A stretch of DNA of 64,000 bases, taken from the NCBI RefSeq assembly GCF_030730905.1, contig NZ_JAVAMP010000005.1, positions 1 to 64,000 of the forward strand, written 5' to 3'. The translations under genes and the position numbers were made by a program. This DNA is from Chengkuizengella axinellae (GTDB lineage: Bacteria > Bacillota > Bacilli > Paenibacillales > KCTC-33759). The notes under the pieces were generated by a model that was not told where the DNA came from, ran no database searches, and was given only the letters and a program-made list of their open reading frames with translations. Each line of letters begins with the position of its first letter. Within the stretch, counting starts at the first letter, position 1. This document shows, in pieces, positions 35,115-44,195 of the stretch.

Positions 35115-36077
35115 TTAATATGGATCAACTACTTCCAAAGACTCTACATTCACCATATCAGCAATAAACTGATATATATTAGGTGGATTTTCAGCAAGTC
35201 GATGACATACATATAAAAACCACTCTAGACCGTAAAGCAAATAAACTCTTGTATTATATCCTTCCTCCTTACTCTGATTGATAAGATCTGGTCTAATCCC
35301 ATCCAACATTTCTATTTCTACATTCGATTTTTGAGCATACCCTCTCTTTTTTATTTCATTCAATAGCTTCTCATCATGAGTCGCAATAGATATGGGGTGG
35401 TTTACATCCAAACATTCTTGTACGAACTGCAAATATCTATGATTTAATTCCTCTGACCGTTGAATCATGATTTCTGGCGATTCTTTATATGCCCCTTTCA
35501 CTAGGCGGATTTTACCTGGAAAATGCAGCAATTCTCTTAAATCGTCAAGAGATCTTTTTAAGTTTACTTGAAGTGTAATGCCTACATTATTATATATGGA
35601 GGAGACTTGTTTATAAATATTTAAAATACTGTTTGTCTTTGCTGACTCCTCCATGCTGATCATTAAATAACATACATGTTGTTTTGCGACTCCCGCTAAT
35701 TCATCCATATGTTTAAGAGCTAGGCTCTCGTCGACGGATAAACCTATATGCGATAAATCAAAAGAGATCTTAGAATCAATTCCATGACTTTGAATGTCTC
35801 CTATCAATTCAATCATCTCATTCTTCGCCTTTACACACTCTTCTTTCGTTGCAGTATTCTCCCCAATGTATTCCAATGAAACTGGATATCCTTTATCATT
35901 TAATGATCTAGCTCTCTGTATCCCGTCTTCTCTTGTTTCACCAGTAATAAAACGTTTCGCTGCCCTTTGAAAAACAGGATATAAGTCCTTTGAATTTTGA
36001 ATATACTGTTTCATTCCATCATTCCTTGCAATCCTTTTTAATGCATTAGCTGCTACTATCTCTTCCGTGGATAACAT
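35115..36077 (-). CDS. Proline dehydrogenase (PRODH)
   Basis: FAD enzyme oxidising proline to pyrroline-5-carboxylate. The 320-aa protein shows the short Bacillus-type layout: SLEYIGENTATKEECVKAK, FDLSHIGLSV, the FAD-binding KIRLVKGAYKESPE and ISIATHDEKLL, and near the C-terminus NTRVYLLYGLEWFLYVCHRLAENP, where RxxE..R residues contact substrate. No P5C dehydrogenase is adjacent. The start ATG 36077 follows AAAGGGTG. Confidence 0.92.
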   Translation of the reverse strand: MLSTEEIVAANALKRIARNDGMKQYIQNSKDLYPVFQRAAKRFITGETREDGIQRARSLNDKGYPVSLEYIGENTATKEECVKAKNEMIELIGDIQSHGIDSKISFDLSHIGLSVDESLALKHMDELAGVAKQHVCYLMISMEESAKTNSILNIYKQVSSIYNNVGITLQVNLKRSLDDLRELLHFPGKIRLVKGAYKESPEIMIQRSEELNHRYLQFVQECLDVNHPISIATHDEKLLNEIKKRGYAQKSNVEIEMLDGIRPDLINQSKEEGYNTRVYLLYGLEWFLYVCHRLAENPPNIYQFIADMVNVESLEVVDPY

Positions 36078-36222
36078 CAAAACACCCTTTCTGTTTACAT
36101 AACATGATTTCCTTTTCCATTTAAAAGTAACATGATAAACTGGTATGATGTAGAACCACTTTTCAAAGGGTTTTATAGTACCACCTGAATCTATTCATTT
36201 TTTAAGATAAGGGAGACTAAAA

Positions 36223-36618
36223 GTGACTATTACTATAAAAGATTCTACTCATAAATCAATTCATGCAAAAGAACTTATGAAGTTATATCAAAACGCAGGA
36301 TGGTGGTCTGAAAGAAATGAACAGGATATTAACCTCGTTTTAAAATCGGCAATCTATGTTGGGGCGTGGCAAAATGATGAGCTAGTTGGTTTTGCAAGAG
36401 CCATAACAGATGGAAAATTTCGTGCATACATTGAAGATGTTGTCGTTCACACAGATATCCAGCGAGAAGGAATCGGTCTTAAGTTGATCAATGAATTAAT
36501 GAACCAGCTTTCTCATATTGATATTGTTAGTTTGTTTAGTAGAGAAGATCTCATTTCTTTTTATGAGGAAAATGGATTCAAATCTAGCAAGTCACAAATC
36601 GTGATGCATGCAAAGTAA
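36223..36618 (+). CDS. GNAT family N-acetyltransferase
   Basis: A 131-aa acetyltransferase with LVGFARAITDGKFRAYIEDVVV (beta-4), the acetyl-CoA loop QREGIGLKLINELM, and the C-terminal FYEENGFKSSKSQIVM. The start is GTG behind GGGAG. It is first in a short run with a MocR-type regulator, a WYL regulator and an effector-binding protein. Confidence 0.88.
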   Translation: MTITIKDSTHKSIHAKELMKLYQNAGWWSERNEQDINLVLKSAIYVGAWQNDELVGFARAITDGKFRAYIEDVVVHTDIQREGIGLKLINELMNQLSHIDIVSLFSREDLISFYEENGFKSSKSQIVMHAK

Positions 36619-36636
36619 CAGGAGGCGCAACCTATC

Positions 36637-38049
36637 ATGTGGATACCTATAGATCGAACGCTGAATAAACCTTTAATTAGACAGATTTATGAACAAATTA
36701 GAATGCAAATTCTACAAGGAAGGTTAAAAGGTGGAGATAGACTGCCTTCAACAAGAGTGCTATCTTCAAACTTAAATGTATCTAGAAATGTAGTATTAGA
36801 AGCGTACGAACAGCTATATGCGGAAGGTTTTATTGAAAGCAAACAAGGTACAGGAACTTATGTAGCCGAGGGGACTTACTTAGAGCAAGAAGCAAAAAGT
36901 ATTTCAAAAAATACCAATAGACGAAAACCAAACATGGAAGTTTTAGAAGATGATGTCATTGATTTCAAATCCGGGATTCCAGCATTAGATCTTTTTCCTA
37001 GAAAAAAATGGGGCCAAATTTCACGTGAAGTCTACTTAGAAGCTCCTGACTCTATTTTTGGCTATGGAAAACCTGAAGGTCGTTCTGAAATAAGAGATGT
37101 ATTATGTGATTATTTATTAAAAACAAGAGGAGTACGTTGTACACCTGAGCAATTGGTCATTACAACAGGAGCCACTCAATCTTTTTCTCTAGTTACTCAA
37201 TTATTGCTTTCTCATGGAGATGACGTTTGTATTGAGGATCCAATCACACATGAGCTTCACACTATTTTTGCAGCTACAGGGGCTAAGCTGTGCCCTATTC
37301 CAGTTGATCAGCATGGCATGCAAACAGAACTCATTCCTACAAATATAAATCCGGGTTTCATCTATGTTACTCCTTCTCATCAATTTCCGTTAGGTGGAAT
37401 TTTACCCATTGATCGACGCATTCAACTTATTCAGTATGCTAGAAAACACAATTGTTTCATCGTAGAAGATGATTATGATAGTGAATATCGATTTGAAGGC
37501 TCACCTATCAGTTCCATACAAGGTTTAGATCCAGACAGAGTCATTTATATTGGAACCTTTAGTAAAATCCTCTCCCCTGCCCTTAGGATAGGTTATATCA
37601 TTTTGCCTAACTCACTAATTGAACGTTGTAAAAATATAAAGTGGCTAACAGATCTTCACACCCCAACATTAGAGCAGCTGACGATCGCACGTTTTATTGA
37701 TGAAGGATATTTAGAACGGCATATCAGAAAGATGAAAAAAACGTATAAAAAACGCAGAGACTATTTAAAAAAATGTTTAGACCGTCACTTCGGGACCAAA
37801 GTAAATGTATTGGGAGATTTCACAGGATTGCATCTTATTGCTGAATTTGACAAGATTTCTTTTTCTAACGAAATCGTTAAAACCATTTTGAAAGAGCATA
37901 AAGTTAAAATCTATCCAGTTGAACAACATGCCATTGAAAAAGGAAAACATTGCAACAAAATCATTTTAGGTTATGGAAATCTAGATGAAAGAACACTAGA
38001 AAAAGGGGTAAAAAGATTGAGAGATGGATTGATATTATCCATTAACTAA
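36637..38049 (+). CDS. MocR/GabR-type PLP-dependent transcriptional regulator
   Basis: A 470-aa fusion of a GntR-type winged helix (residues about 10-78: QIYEQIRMQILQGRLKGGDRLPSTR) with a class I aminotransferase-like domain. The Lys expected to bind PLP lies in YIGTFSKILSPALRIGY; the preceding VEDDYDSEYRFEG and YVTPSHQFPLGG are typical of MocR. These regulators act on neighbouring genes, so the GNAT gene immediately upstream (18-base gap) is a candidate target or partner. Confidence 0.92.
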   Translation: MWIPIDRTLNKPLIRQIYEQIRMQILQGRLKGGDRLPSTRVLSSNLNVSRNVVLEAYEQLYAEGFIESKQGTGTYVAEGTYLEQEAKSISKNTNRRKPNMEVLEDDVIDFKSGIPALDLFPRKKWGQISREVYLEAPDSIFGYGKPEGRSEIRDVLCDYLLKTRGVRCTPEQLVITTGATQSFSLVTQLLLSHGDDVCIEDPITHELHTIFAATGAKLCPIPVDQHGMQTELIPTNINPGFIYVTPSHQFPLGGILPIDRRIQLIQYARKHNCFIVEDDYDSEYRFEGSPISSIQGLDPDRVIYIGTFSKILSPALRIGYIILPNSLIERCKNIKWLTDLHTPTLEQLTIARFIDEGYLERHIRKMKKTYKKRRDYLKKCLDRHFGTKVNVLGDFTGLHLIAEFDKISFSNEIVKTILKEHKVKIYPVEQHAIEKGKHCNKIILGYGNLDERTLEKGVKRLRDGLILSIN

Positions 38050-38073
38050 ACCCTTAAGTAGGTGAATAAAACG

Positions 38074-39006
38074 ATGAAAACTTCAAGGATGTTTTCCATT
38101 CTACTCTATTTATTAAAGAAAAATAAAGTTTCTGCAGAAGAATTAGCTCATGAATTTGAAGTTAGCAAAAGAACGATCTATAGAGATATGGATGCATTAT
38201 CCGCGATTGGGGTTCCTATTATTTCTTATCTAGGAAAAAACGGTGGCTTCACATTAATTGATAACTATAAACTTGAAAAATTTACTTTCAGTGAAGAAGA
38301 AAAGGAGTTTTTATTAGAAGGTTTAACCTTAAAAAATGAATTATTTGATCAGCAGCAAATCTCTATATTACAAACAAAAATAGAGCTTTTAAAAGGAGAA
38401 AAAGAGGAACATAAGTCTAGTATTACAGTTTCTTCATCTACCTTGCACCGAGAAACGATAGAAAAAGAAACAAAAGCAAAGATTAAAAAAATACGCTCTA
38501 TTATTGATGATGGGTATAAAATGAATATTGCTTACGTGTCACTATCAGGGAGTAATTCAAATCGAATTATTCAGCCATTAAAATTGAACTTTTTGAACGG
38601 CAGCTGGTATTTAGAGGCGCATTGTGAATTTAAAAAAGCATTAAGATTATTTAAATTAACTAGAATACGAAATATAGAAGTCATCCATAACACTACTAGA
38701 ACGGACTATTCTGAAGACAATGATTACTCCACCAAACAGTCATCTAAACTCGAAAGCATTCAATTGCTTTTTTCAAAAAGCGAACTAGGTAAATTATACG
38801 ATTTTTTTACAGAGGATGAAATAACTGATCTTGATGATGGTAGTTTAAAAGTAACTTTTGATTATGATACTTCTAAAAACCTATTGCCATTTCTATTGAT
38901 GTTTGGAAGGAACGTAAAAATACTTTCTCCAATATGGCTTAAAACTCAATATATGAATGAAATAGAATTTATTTATAGAAAGCTGACAGACAGTTGTCAT
39001 CATTAG
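38074..39006 (+). CDS. YafY-like HTH/WYL transcriptional regulator
   Basis: A 310-aa regulator. The N-terminal HTH_11 domain contains KVSAEELAHEFEVSKRTIYRDMDAL and the C-terminal WYL domain contains LNFLNGSWYLEAHCEFKKALRLFKL. The WYL motif is partly altered (SWYLEA). The start at ATG 38074 is preferred over GTG 38062 because TAGGTGA is 9 bases upstream. The next gene, for an effector-binding-domain protein, is a common partner of such regulators. Confidence 0.9.
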   Translation: MKTSRMFSILLYLLKKNKVSAEELAHEFEVSKRTIYRDMDALSAIGVPIISYLGKNGGFTLIDNYKLEKFTFSEEEKEFLLEGLTLKNELFDQQQISILQTKIELLKGEKEEHKSSITVSSSTLHRETIEKETKAKIKKIRSIIDDGYKMNIAYVSLSGSNSNRIIQPLKLNFLNGSWYLEAHCEFKKALRLFKLTRIRNIEVIHNTTRTDYSEDNDYSTKQSSKLESIQLLFSKSELGKLYDFFTEDEITDLDDGSLKVTFDYDTSKNLLPFLLMFGRNVKILSPIWLKTQYMNEIEFIYRKLTDSCHH

Positions 39007-39050
39007 AATGTTATCCTTTACATATTAAAAGCTAGTAGGAGGAAATATAA

Positions 39051-39437
39051 ATGAATGCCAACGTAACTGAAAAAGTAATCTATGGAAAAGGAATTAGAAC
39101 CAATAATCAAAATACAGACAAAATACTTAACCTATGGGCCGAGTTTAGTCATTTGAATGTAAAAGGCGATGTATATGGAGTGTATAGCAATTATGAGAGT
39201 GACTATACTGGTGATTATGATTTACGTGTTGGTACAGAAGAAAAATCAAATGATGTAAGCAGTGTCACTATTCCAGAAGATAACTACCATGTTGTAGAAG
39301 TAGATCATACCGATCCACAAGGCGTGTATAACGCTTGGGTAAATATTTGGAAGAGTGACATCCAAAGAGCTTACAAAACTGATTTTGAATATTATGCTAA
39401 GGATGGCTCAATAAAGATATATTTATCAGTTAAATAA
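39051..39437 (+). CDS. GyrI-like / effector-binding domain protein
   Basis: A 128-aa stand-alone small-molecule-binding domain of the GyrI/AraC-effector superfamily (YdeE-like): GDVYGVYSNYESDYTGDYDLRVG followed by YHVVEVDHTDPQGVYNAWVNIW and the acidic FEYYAKDGSIKIYLSV. It follows the WYL regulator with a strong AGGAGG and ends at a terminator. Confidence 0.8.
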   Translation: MNANVTEKVIYGKGIRTNNQNTDKILNLWAEFSHLNVKGDVYGVYSNYESDYTGDYDLRVGTEEKSNDVSSVTIPEDNYHVVEVDHTDPQGVYNAWVNIWKSDIQRAYKTDFEYYAKDGSIKIYLSVK

Positions 39438-39443
39438 TCTAAA

Positions 39444-39489
39444 AGAATCCATTTTGAGTGAAAGATTGGTCAAAATGGATTTCTCTTTT
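39444..39489 (+). terminator. Terminator of the WYL / effector-domain genes
   Basis: AATCCATTTTGA and TCAAAATGGATT form a perfect 12-bp stem with a 12-base loop, followed by TCTCTTTTG. Nearly the same stem recurs at 46411-46446. Confidence 0.82.
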
Positions 39490-39653
39490 GTAAGAGAATT
39501 AAGTTCTTATAAAAAAGCTAGATCATTTTTTACTCATGGTAATACAACACTCTTCGCACAATCCAGTAATGAAAAAACAAAGCGGAATTTAGATTATTCG
39601 TTGCAAGTTAAAAAAAGTCTCTGTATGATAAGGAATCGACTTTTTGAATCGAT

Positions 39654-40025
39654 TTAGATCCATACATCATTTTCAGCAGTTAGTTCACCTCTATTTTCAC
39701 CAGTATTAACGACACCTTTTGGTTCTACCAACATCACATGACATTCTTTTTCAGCATAAGGCTTATGCTCTACACCTTTCGGTATAACATACATTTCCCC
39801 TTTGGAGAGTTTTACCTCTCCATCACGAAATAAAATTTTCAATTCACCTTCCATTACAATAAACACCTCATCAGTGTCTTTATGACTATGCCATACAAAC
39901 TCACCATAAAACTTGGCTAACTTAAACTGATAGTCATTCATTTCACTAATCACTTTAGGAGACCAGTGCTCGTTGAATTTAGATAATTTCTCACTTATAT
40001 TAATAGCTCGTTCTTGATAATCCAT
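39654..40025 (-). CDS. Cupin domain protein
   Basis: A 123-aa single-domain cupin. Motif 1 is WHSHKDTDEVFIVMEGELKI, with two His and one Glu, and motif 2 is GEMYVIPKGVEHKPYAE, which supplies the last His. Substrate and metal are unknown. The Shine-Dalgarno site is AAGGAGA. It stands between two small regulators and is probably a monocistronic gene. Confidence 0.88.
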   Translation of the reverse strand: MDYQERAINISEKLSKFNEHWSPKVISEMNDYQFKLAKFYGEFVWHSHKDTDEVFIVMEGELKILFRDGEVKLSKGEMYVIPKGVEHKPYAEKECHVMLVEPKGVVNTGENRGELTAENDVWI

Positions 40026-40107
40026 ATCATTCTCCTTTAAGATATAAATGTAAATTCTAGACTAAACTACAGATTTAGTTTCATTTGAATTACTAACATT
40101 TGAAGCA

Positions 40108-40479
40108 TTATTGTTTTACCATAAAAATTGCTAAGCCACTTAAAATAAGAAAAATTCCTACACCTTGTTTAAATGAAATAACCTCATTTAATATAATATA
40201 AGCAAGAAAACAAGTACCAACAACCTCACCTAAAATGCCCATCGAAATAATTGACAACCCAAGTCCCCATTTTTTTGTCAATCGTGTCAATTCCTGTCTG
40301 CTTTTAACGCTCAACAATAAAAAAGGGAGTAATACAATTGTTGCAAACAACATTCTATAAAACGCTGAAACAGTTGCAGGTGCGTCTGCTAGTTTTACAA
40401 ATATAGCGGACGTAGATAATGCAAATACTCCAAAAAATAAAAGCAGATAAGAAAATGATAACGACAAAGACGATCTCAA
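40108..40479 (-). pseudogene. EamA/DMT transporter with a large internal deletion
   Basis: EamA transporters are about 300 aa with ten helices; this frame gives about 123 aa. The first part matches the N-terminal EamA unit (STSAIFVKLADAPATVSAFY). After SIISMGIL the sequence jumps to the end of a second EamA unit (GEVVGTCFLAYIILNEV, ending FMVKQ), as if about 170 residues were lost in frame. The start is TTG 40479 behind AGGAGGT. It is divergent from a cupin-type XRE regulator, an arrangement often seen with such transporters. It is likely non-functional. Confidence 0.72.
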
Positions 40480-40500
40480 ACTTGCTACCTCCTTTCTGTA

Positions 40501-40529
40501 CATTATAATAAAAAAAGTTTATTATAATG
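40501..40529. promoter_or_regulatory. Inverted repeat, candidate operator of the XRE-cupin regulator
   Basis: CATTATAATAAA and its mirror TTATTATAATG face each other across a short spacer, in the region between the divergent EamA remnant and the XRE gene. The arms also contain TATAAT-like boxes, so a bound regulator would block promoters. Confidence 0.5.
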
Positions 40530-40635
40530 TACATCTAGTATAATGCTTTCATACAGCTAAAAAAAGACATAATCCTTATGTTTAATATGTCAGCACAAAA
40601 TTTGGATTTTAAACAATATAATAAAGGAGGACCAC

Positions 40636-41196
40636 ATGATTAATCATCGCCTTGGTCATACGGTTTTAAGCTATAGGAAGAAAAACGGTATGACTATTCG
40701 TGAATTCGCCGATTATGCAGGGATTAGTACTTCACTTATTAGTCAAATTGAAAGAGGACATGCCAATCCTTCTTTAAGTGTATTAGAACTGATTGCACAA
40801 GCATTAAATGTTCCTCTTTTCACCCTTTTTATTAACAGTATTGATACAGACTCTCTAATTTCAAGAAAGGAAGATCGTAAGAAGGTTTACCGAGAAGATA
40901 ACTCTCACGTCGTTTACGATGTGTTAACCCCAGATTTTATGAAAGCTCATATTCAACTATTAATGATGGATTTAAATGCCAATAAAAATACAACAGAGAG
41001 CTACTACTCACACAAAAACCAAGAAGAAATTGCTGTTGTAATGAGTGGACAGCTCTATGTTGAATTAGAAGGAATAGAATATTTATTAAATGAGGGAGAT
41101 GTGGTACGTATACCTCCAAACCTTCATCACCGATTCTTGAATAAAAGTAATAAACCTTGTCATGTTCTATTCATACTCACACCTGCACTCATTTAA
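40636..41196 (+). CDS. XRE-family regulator with C-terminal cupin
   Basis: A 186-aa protein. The N-terminal HTH has MTIREFADYAGISTSLISQIERGHANPSLS and the C-terminal cupin (about 105-180) has HKNQEEIAVVMSGQLYVEL and GDVVRIPPNLHHRFLNK. Such regulators usually respond to a small metabolite and control an adjacent transporter or enzyme; here the divergent EamA gene is damaged. The Shine-Dalgarno site is AAAGGAGG. Confidence 0.92.
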   Translation: MINHRLGHTVLSYRKKNGMTIREFADYAGISTSLISQIERGHANPSLSVLELIAQALNVPLFTLFINSIDTDSLISRKEDRKKVYREDNSHVVYDVLTPDFMKAHIQLLMMDLNANKNTTESYYSHKNQEEIAVVMSGQLYVELEGIEYLLNEGDVVRIPPNLHHRFLNKSNKPCHVLFILTPALI

Positions 41197-41574
41197 AAAC
41201 CTTTTCTCAACCATCTGTATATTTCAGACGTTATTAGTCTCTTGTTCTAATATAAAAATCACTTAAAAAAATGCTGTATATTGAGTGGATTTGTCATTTA
41301 TTTCACTCGTTTTATATAACTAATATAAGTTTATATGTAAAAAATGTAACTAACATCATCCCATTGAAGGAAATATCCTGCAACTTTATATTGAGTCATG
41401 TTTCTAAATTATTGTTGATCAAAATGACTGAGAATGATATATAAAGACGCTTCTCTTATTATAGAAATGCAGCTCTATAATAACGAATAGCTATTATTTT
41501 GAAACATCTTATACTCATCTTACGTAAAGGTTATTACAAAGGATAAATTTGCCAAGTTGGAATGAGGGGTTAAT
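41197..41574. other. 378-base gap before the ecs-like genes
   Basis: No gene or convincing terminator was seen. An imperfect hairpin lies in CTCTTATTATAG...CTCTATAATAACG at about 41453-41490. GAGGGG before TTG 41575 serves the ATPase gene. Confidence 0.4.
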
Positions 41575-42291
41575 TTGGAATTACTAAATGTTTCAATCAA
41601 TCAAGCAAACTATAATGATAAACCAAATGTAATTGAAGACATTCTATTTTCTATTAATGAAGGGGAATTGGTAGGATTAATTGGACCAAATGGGGCTGGA
41701 AAAAGTACAACGATAAAATGCATCCTTGGTTTAATAAAAAGTTATGAAGGAGAAGTTCAATTTGTAGGTCCAGATAAGAATTACAGTTATATTCCTGAAC
41801 ACCCAATCTATTATGAAAACTGGACTTTATGGGAGCATTTAGAGTTGGCTTCTGCTGCTTATGACATACCACAAGGAAAGTTTGTTACAAAAGCAAAGCA
41901 ATTAATTCAACAATTTCAGATGAAGGAAGTAATCCATCATTACCCATCTAGCTTTTCCAAGGGAATGCAGCAAAAAATGATGCTGATTATCGGGTTATTA
42001 AATTCTCCAGATGTATATATCGTAGACGAGCCTTTCATTGGGTTAGATCCAATTGCTACTCAAACTTTTTTAGAGTATTTGGAAAAAGAGAGAAATAGAG
42101 GGGCAGGAATATTAATGTCTACACATGTATTGGATACGGCTGAAAAAATATGTGACCGATTTATTTGTATGAATCAAGGGAAAATGGTTGCAAAAGGAAA
42201 TCTACAAGAATTAAGGAACCAAAGTGACATGTCAGCTGAAGCAAGTTTATTTGAGTTGTTTTTGAAAAATACAAAGGTTGAGGATAATTGA
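41575..42291 (+). CDS. ecsA: ABC transporter ATP-binding protein, EcsA-like
   Basis: A 238-aa ATPase. Walker A is GPNGAGKSTT, the signature YPSSFSKGMQQKMML, Walker B VYIVDEPFIGLDP and the H-loop LMSTHV. The SFSKGMQQK signature and the EcsB-like partner immediately downstream point to the Ecs transporter, which in Bacillus affects secretion, competence and intramembrane proteolysis. The start is TTG behind GAGGGG. If the partner is truly broken, the ATPase may lack its membrane subunit. Confidence 0.85.
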   Translation: MELLNVSINQANYNDKPNVIEDILFSINEGELVGLIGPNGAGKSTTIKCILGLIKSYEGEVQFVGPDKNYSYIPEHPIYYENWTLWEHLELASAAYDIPQGKFVTKAKQLIQQFQMKEVIHHYPSSFSKGMQQKMMLIIGLLNSPDVYIVDEPFIGLDPIATQTFLEYLEKERNRGAGILMSTHVLDTAEKICDRFICMNQGKMVAKGNLQELRNQSDMSAEASLFELFLKNTKVEDN

Positions 42292-42294
42292 ACT

Positions 42295-42909
42295 ATGTTG
42301 TCACCTAATAAATTATTTGTGAAAAGACTAATTTTTGAATTTAAATTTCAATGGAATGTATTTAAATTAGTAGTGGATTGGATTGTAGCGGTTTATATTA
42401 TTTTACCACTATTGATTTTTATAGGATATCAACATGTTTCCTGTTGGTCAAAGATTCCTTTTTGGTTAGAAAACATCCACCTTTTATTATTTCTAGTTAT
42501 CACATATATTTTGTTTTTAGCATCTGGGAGACTTCGAACTTTTTTAGAAGACGGGGATCAGTTATTTTTAATTCAATATCATAACTGGGTAAATACGATT
42601 AGGACACGGGGAATTGTGTACTCTGTTATATATCATTTTATAAATACTTTATTTGTTTATGCTTTTTTAAGCCCATTGTTCATACATCATTATGATTTCA
42701 ATGGAATTCAACTTGCTATTTTATTTCTTTTCAGTGTACTTACGAAACTTCTAATCATCACTTCTAAAGATTTGTTATTTTTTCAATTTAAAAAATGGAA
42801 ACATTTCATAGTTTCAAGTTTGTTATTTGTTTTGGGAGGACTAGGTTACGTTTTAATCATCCATAAATTAATGAACTACATGTGGATTTTCATCCCTTTT
42901 TATTCATGA
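42295..42909 (+). CDS. ecsB: EcsB-like ABC permease, N-terminal half (frame broken)
   Basis: The first 204 aa of an EcsB-like membrane protein: FKFQWNVFKLVVDWIVAVYI, the DGDQLFLIQYHNWVNTIRTRG loop and at least four helices. The frame stops at TGA 42907-42909 while the following frame carries the rest of the protein. Together they give about 405 aa, the usual EcsB length. The switch point coincides with the heptamer C CCT TTT (42894-42900), and an ATG overlaps the stop as ATGA. It may be a frameshift mutation, recoding, or a split gene. Confidence 0.75.
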   Translation: MLSPNKLFVKRLIFEFKFQWNVFKLVVDWIVAVYIILPLLIFIGYQHVSCWSKIPFWLENIHLLLFLVITYILFLASGRLRTFLEDGDQLFLIQYHNWVNTIRTRGIVYSVIYHFINTLFVYAFLSPLFIHHYDFNGIQLAILFLFSVLTKLLIITSKDLLFFQFKKWKHFIVSSLLFVLGGLGYVLIIHKLMNYMWIFIPFYS

Positions 42910-43511
42910 CTATACTCATACTCATGATAAAAAGATTACATAAAGAAGGAAGTTTTTTAGATGAGGTCTTTTTAGAACAAGAGGCAAAAATGAAGTTCAT
43001 ATCTATGGTTTTAAAAGATCACGTTAAAAAAAGATGGTTAAAGTGGCTGCCAAGAATTAAACCTATTCTTTTTAAACAATCTCAACAATTATTTAAAAAA
43101 AGAACTCCTGTAAATATATTAGTGGAATCTAATATCAAAGCTTTTGTTCGTGATTCTCAGATGATTTTATCCCTTTTACAATACACTTTTTTATGCATTA
43201 ATGTACTAATTATTACTCCTTATTTCATGAAATGGATTGTTTGGATCGTTATGATTCTATTCTTAGCAGTATGGATAAAAAATACTTTACATATAAAAAA
43301 TAATTCTTTTATTGAATTTCTAAGTTGGAGGGATGATCTACCTTTTCATGAAGTATTAAGGAAAACCATTTTTATTTTAATTACTCCATGGTATTTATTG
43401 ATGAGCTTAATCTTTGGATTAATTTTATGTTCGTGGTGGAGTATTCCTGTAATACTAGCAAGTTTTTTCATTTGTTATGTTATATCATCTGTTTTATATT
43501 TTTCAAGATGA
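42882..43511 (+). CDS. EcsB-like ABC permease, C-terminal half (frame broken)
   Basis: Carries the second half of the EcsB-like permease in the -1 frame: FLDEVFLEQEAKMKF, KRTPVNILVESNIKAFVRDS and four or five helices ending SSVLYFSR. The frame is open from 42882, but if translated separately the plausible start is ATG 42906, which overlaps the stop of the first half; no Shine-Dalgarno site precedes it. Confidence 0.65.
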   Translation: MDFHPFLFMTILILMIKRLHKEGSFLDEVFLEQEAKMKFISMVLKDHVKKRWLKWLPRIKPILFKQSQQLFKKRTPVNILVESNIKAFVRDSQMILSLLQYTFLCINVLIITPYFMKWIVWIVMILFLAVWIKNTLHIKNNSFIEFLSWRDDLPFHEVLRKTIFILITPWYLLMSLIFGLILCSWWSIPVILASFFICYVISSVLYFSR

Positions 43512-43552
43512 TTGGAAAAAGAGAACATTTAACTCTATGAAGTCATTATTGT

Positions 43553-44011
43553 TTATTTTTCCACTTCAAAATATAAAACATCATTATTCATATCAAAATA
43601 AAAATTTCCAATATAATTTGAAGACTTAATATAACTATTAAACTCCTCGCTAAAAAACCACCCTGTTTCATATATCTGTTCGTATTTTGAAATAAAGGAA
43701 GGATTGAAAGTATGCACCTCCTCCCATTCATACAAAGTTGTAATACTTTCTACTGAATGATTTTCAAGGTACACATAGCCTTTCATCCAATAAGAAGTTG
43801 GTCCAAAATCCCTTTCTTCAATTGTATCCGCTATCCAATATGTTTTTTCAACATTGTCTAATCTTGGAAACCTATCAACGATCGGCTGTATTTCTGTTCT
43901 AAATTGCGGTGTATTATCTGAGTCGATAGAAAGAAAAGAGTCCCAAGCAACAAAAGCTAAAAATATTAATATAAATAGAGATGAAATAATTAAAACTTTT
44001 CTAAAGTTCAC
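43553..44011 (-). CDS. Uncharacterised single-helix membrane-anchored protein
   Basis: A protein of about 152 aa with one N-terminal helix (VLIISSLFILIFLAFVAW) and an extracytoplasmic domain rich in aromatic and acidic residues. I do not recognise the family. The start is placed at GTG 44011 because AGGAGGT lies 10 bases upstream; the ATG at 44035 has no ribosome site. It is convergent with the ecs-like genes. Confidence 0.65.
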   Translation of the reverse strand: MNFRKVLIISSLFILIFLAFVAWDSFLSIDSDNTPQFRTEIQPIVDRFPRLDNVEKTYWIADTIEERDFGPTSYWMKGYVYLENHSVESITTLYEWEEVHTFNPSFISKYEQIYETGWFFSEEFNSYIKSSNYIGNFYFDMNNDVLYFEVEK

Positions 44012-44195
44012 TGTTGCAACACCTCCTATACTCATTTATACCTTAATTCACTAATGACTTTTATTTGTTTTTGATTATACATCATCCACTATGTATAATT
44101 TGAGTAAATTTTCTACTAGTAGGTAATGCTATATAAGAAAAATAAGGTTGTCCAATTCAAGTTTACAATAGTAGATACAGCGTTTAAGGAGAGTT

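Noticed and set aside
39454-39657. 67-codon plus-strand frame between the effector-domain and cupin genes
   Set aside because: It begins inside a terminator hairpin and has no Shine-Dalgarno site or family resemblance.
41441-41460. ATAAAGACGC-TCTCTT shared with 49556-49575
   Set aside because: One mismatch over 17 bases in AT-rich gaps, with no wider similarity around either copy; too weak to call a repeat.
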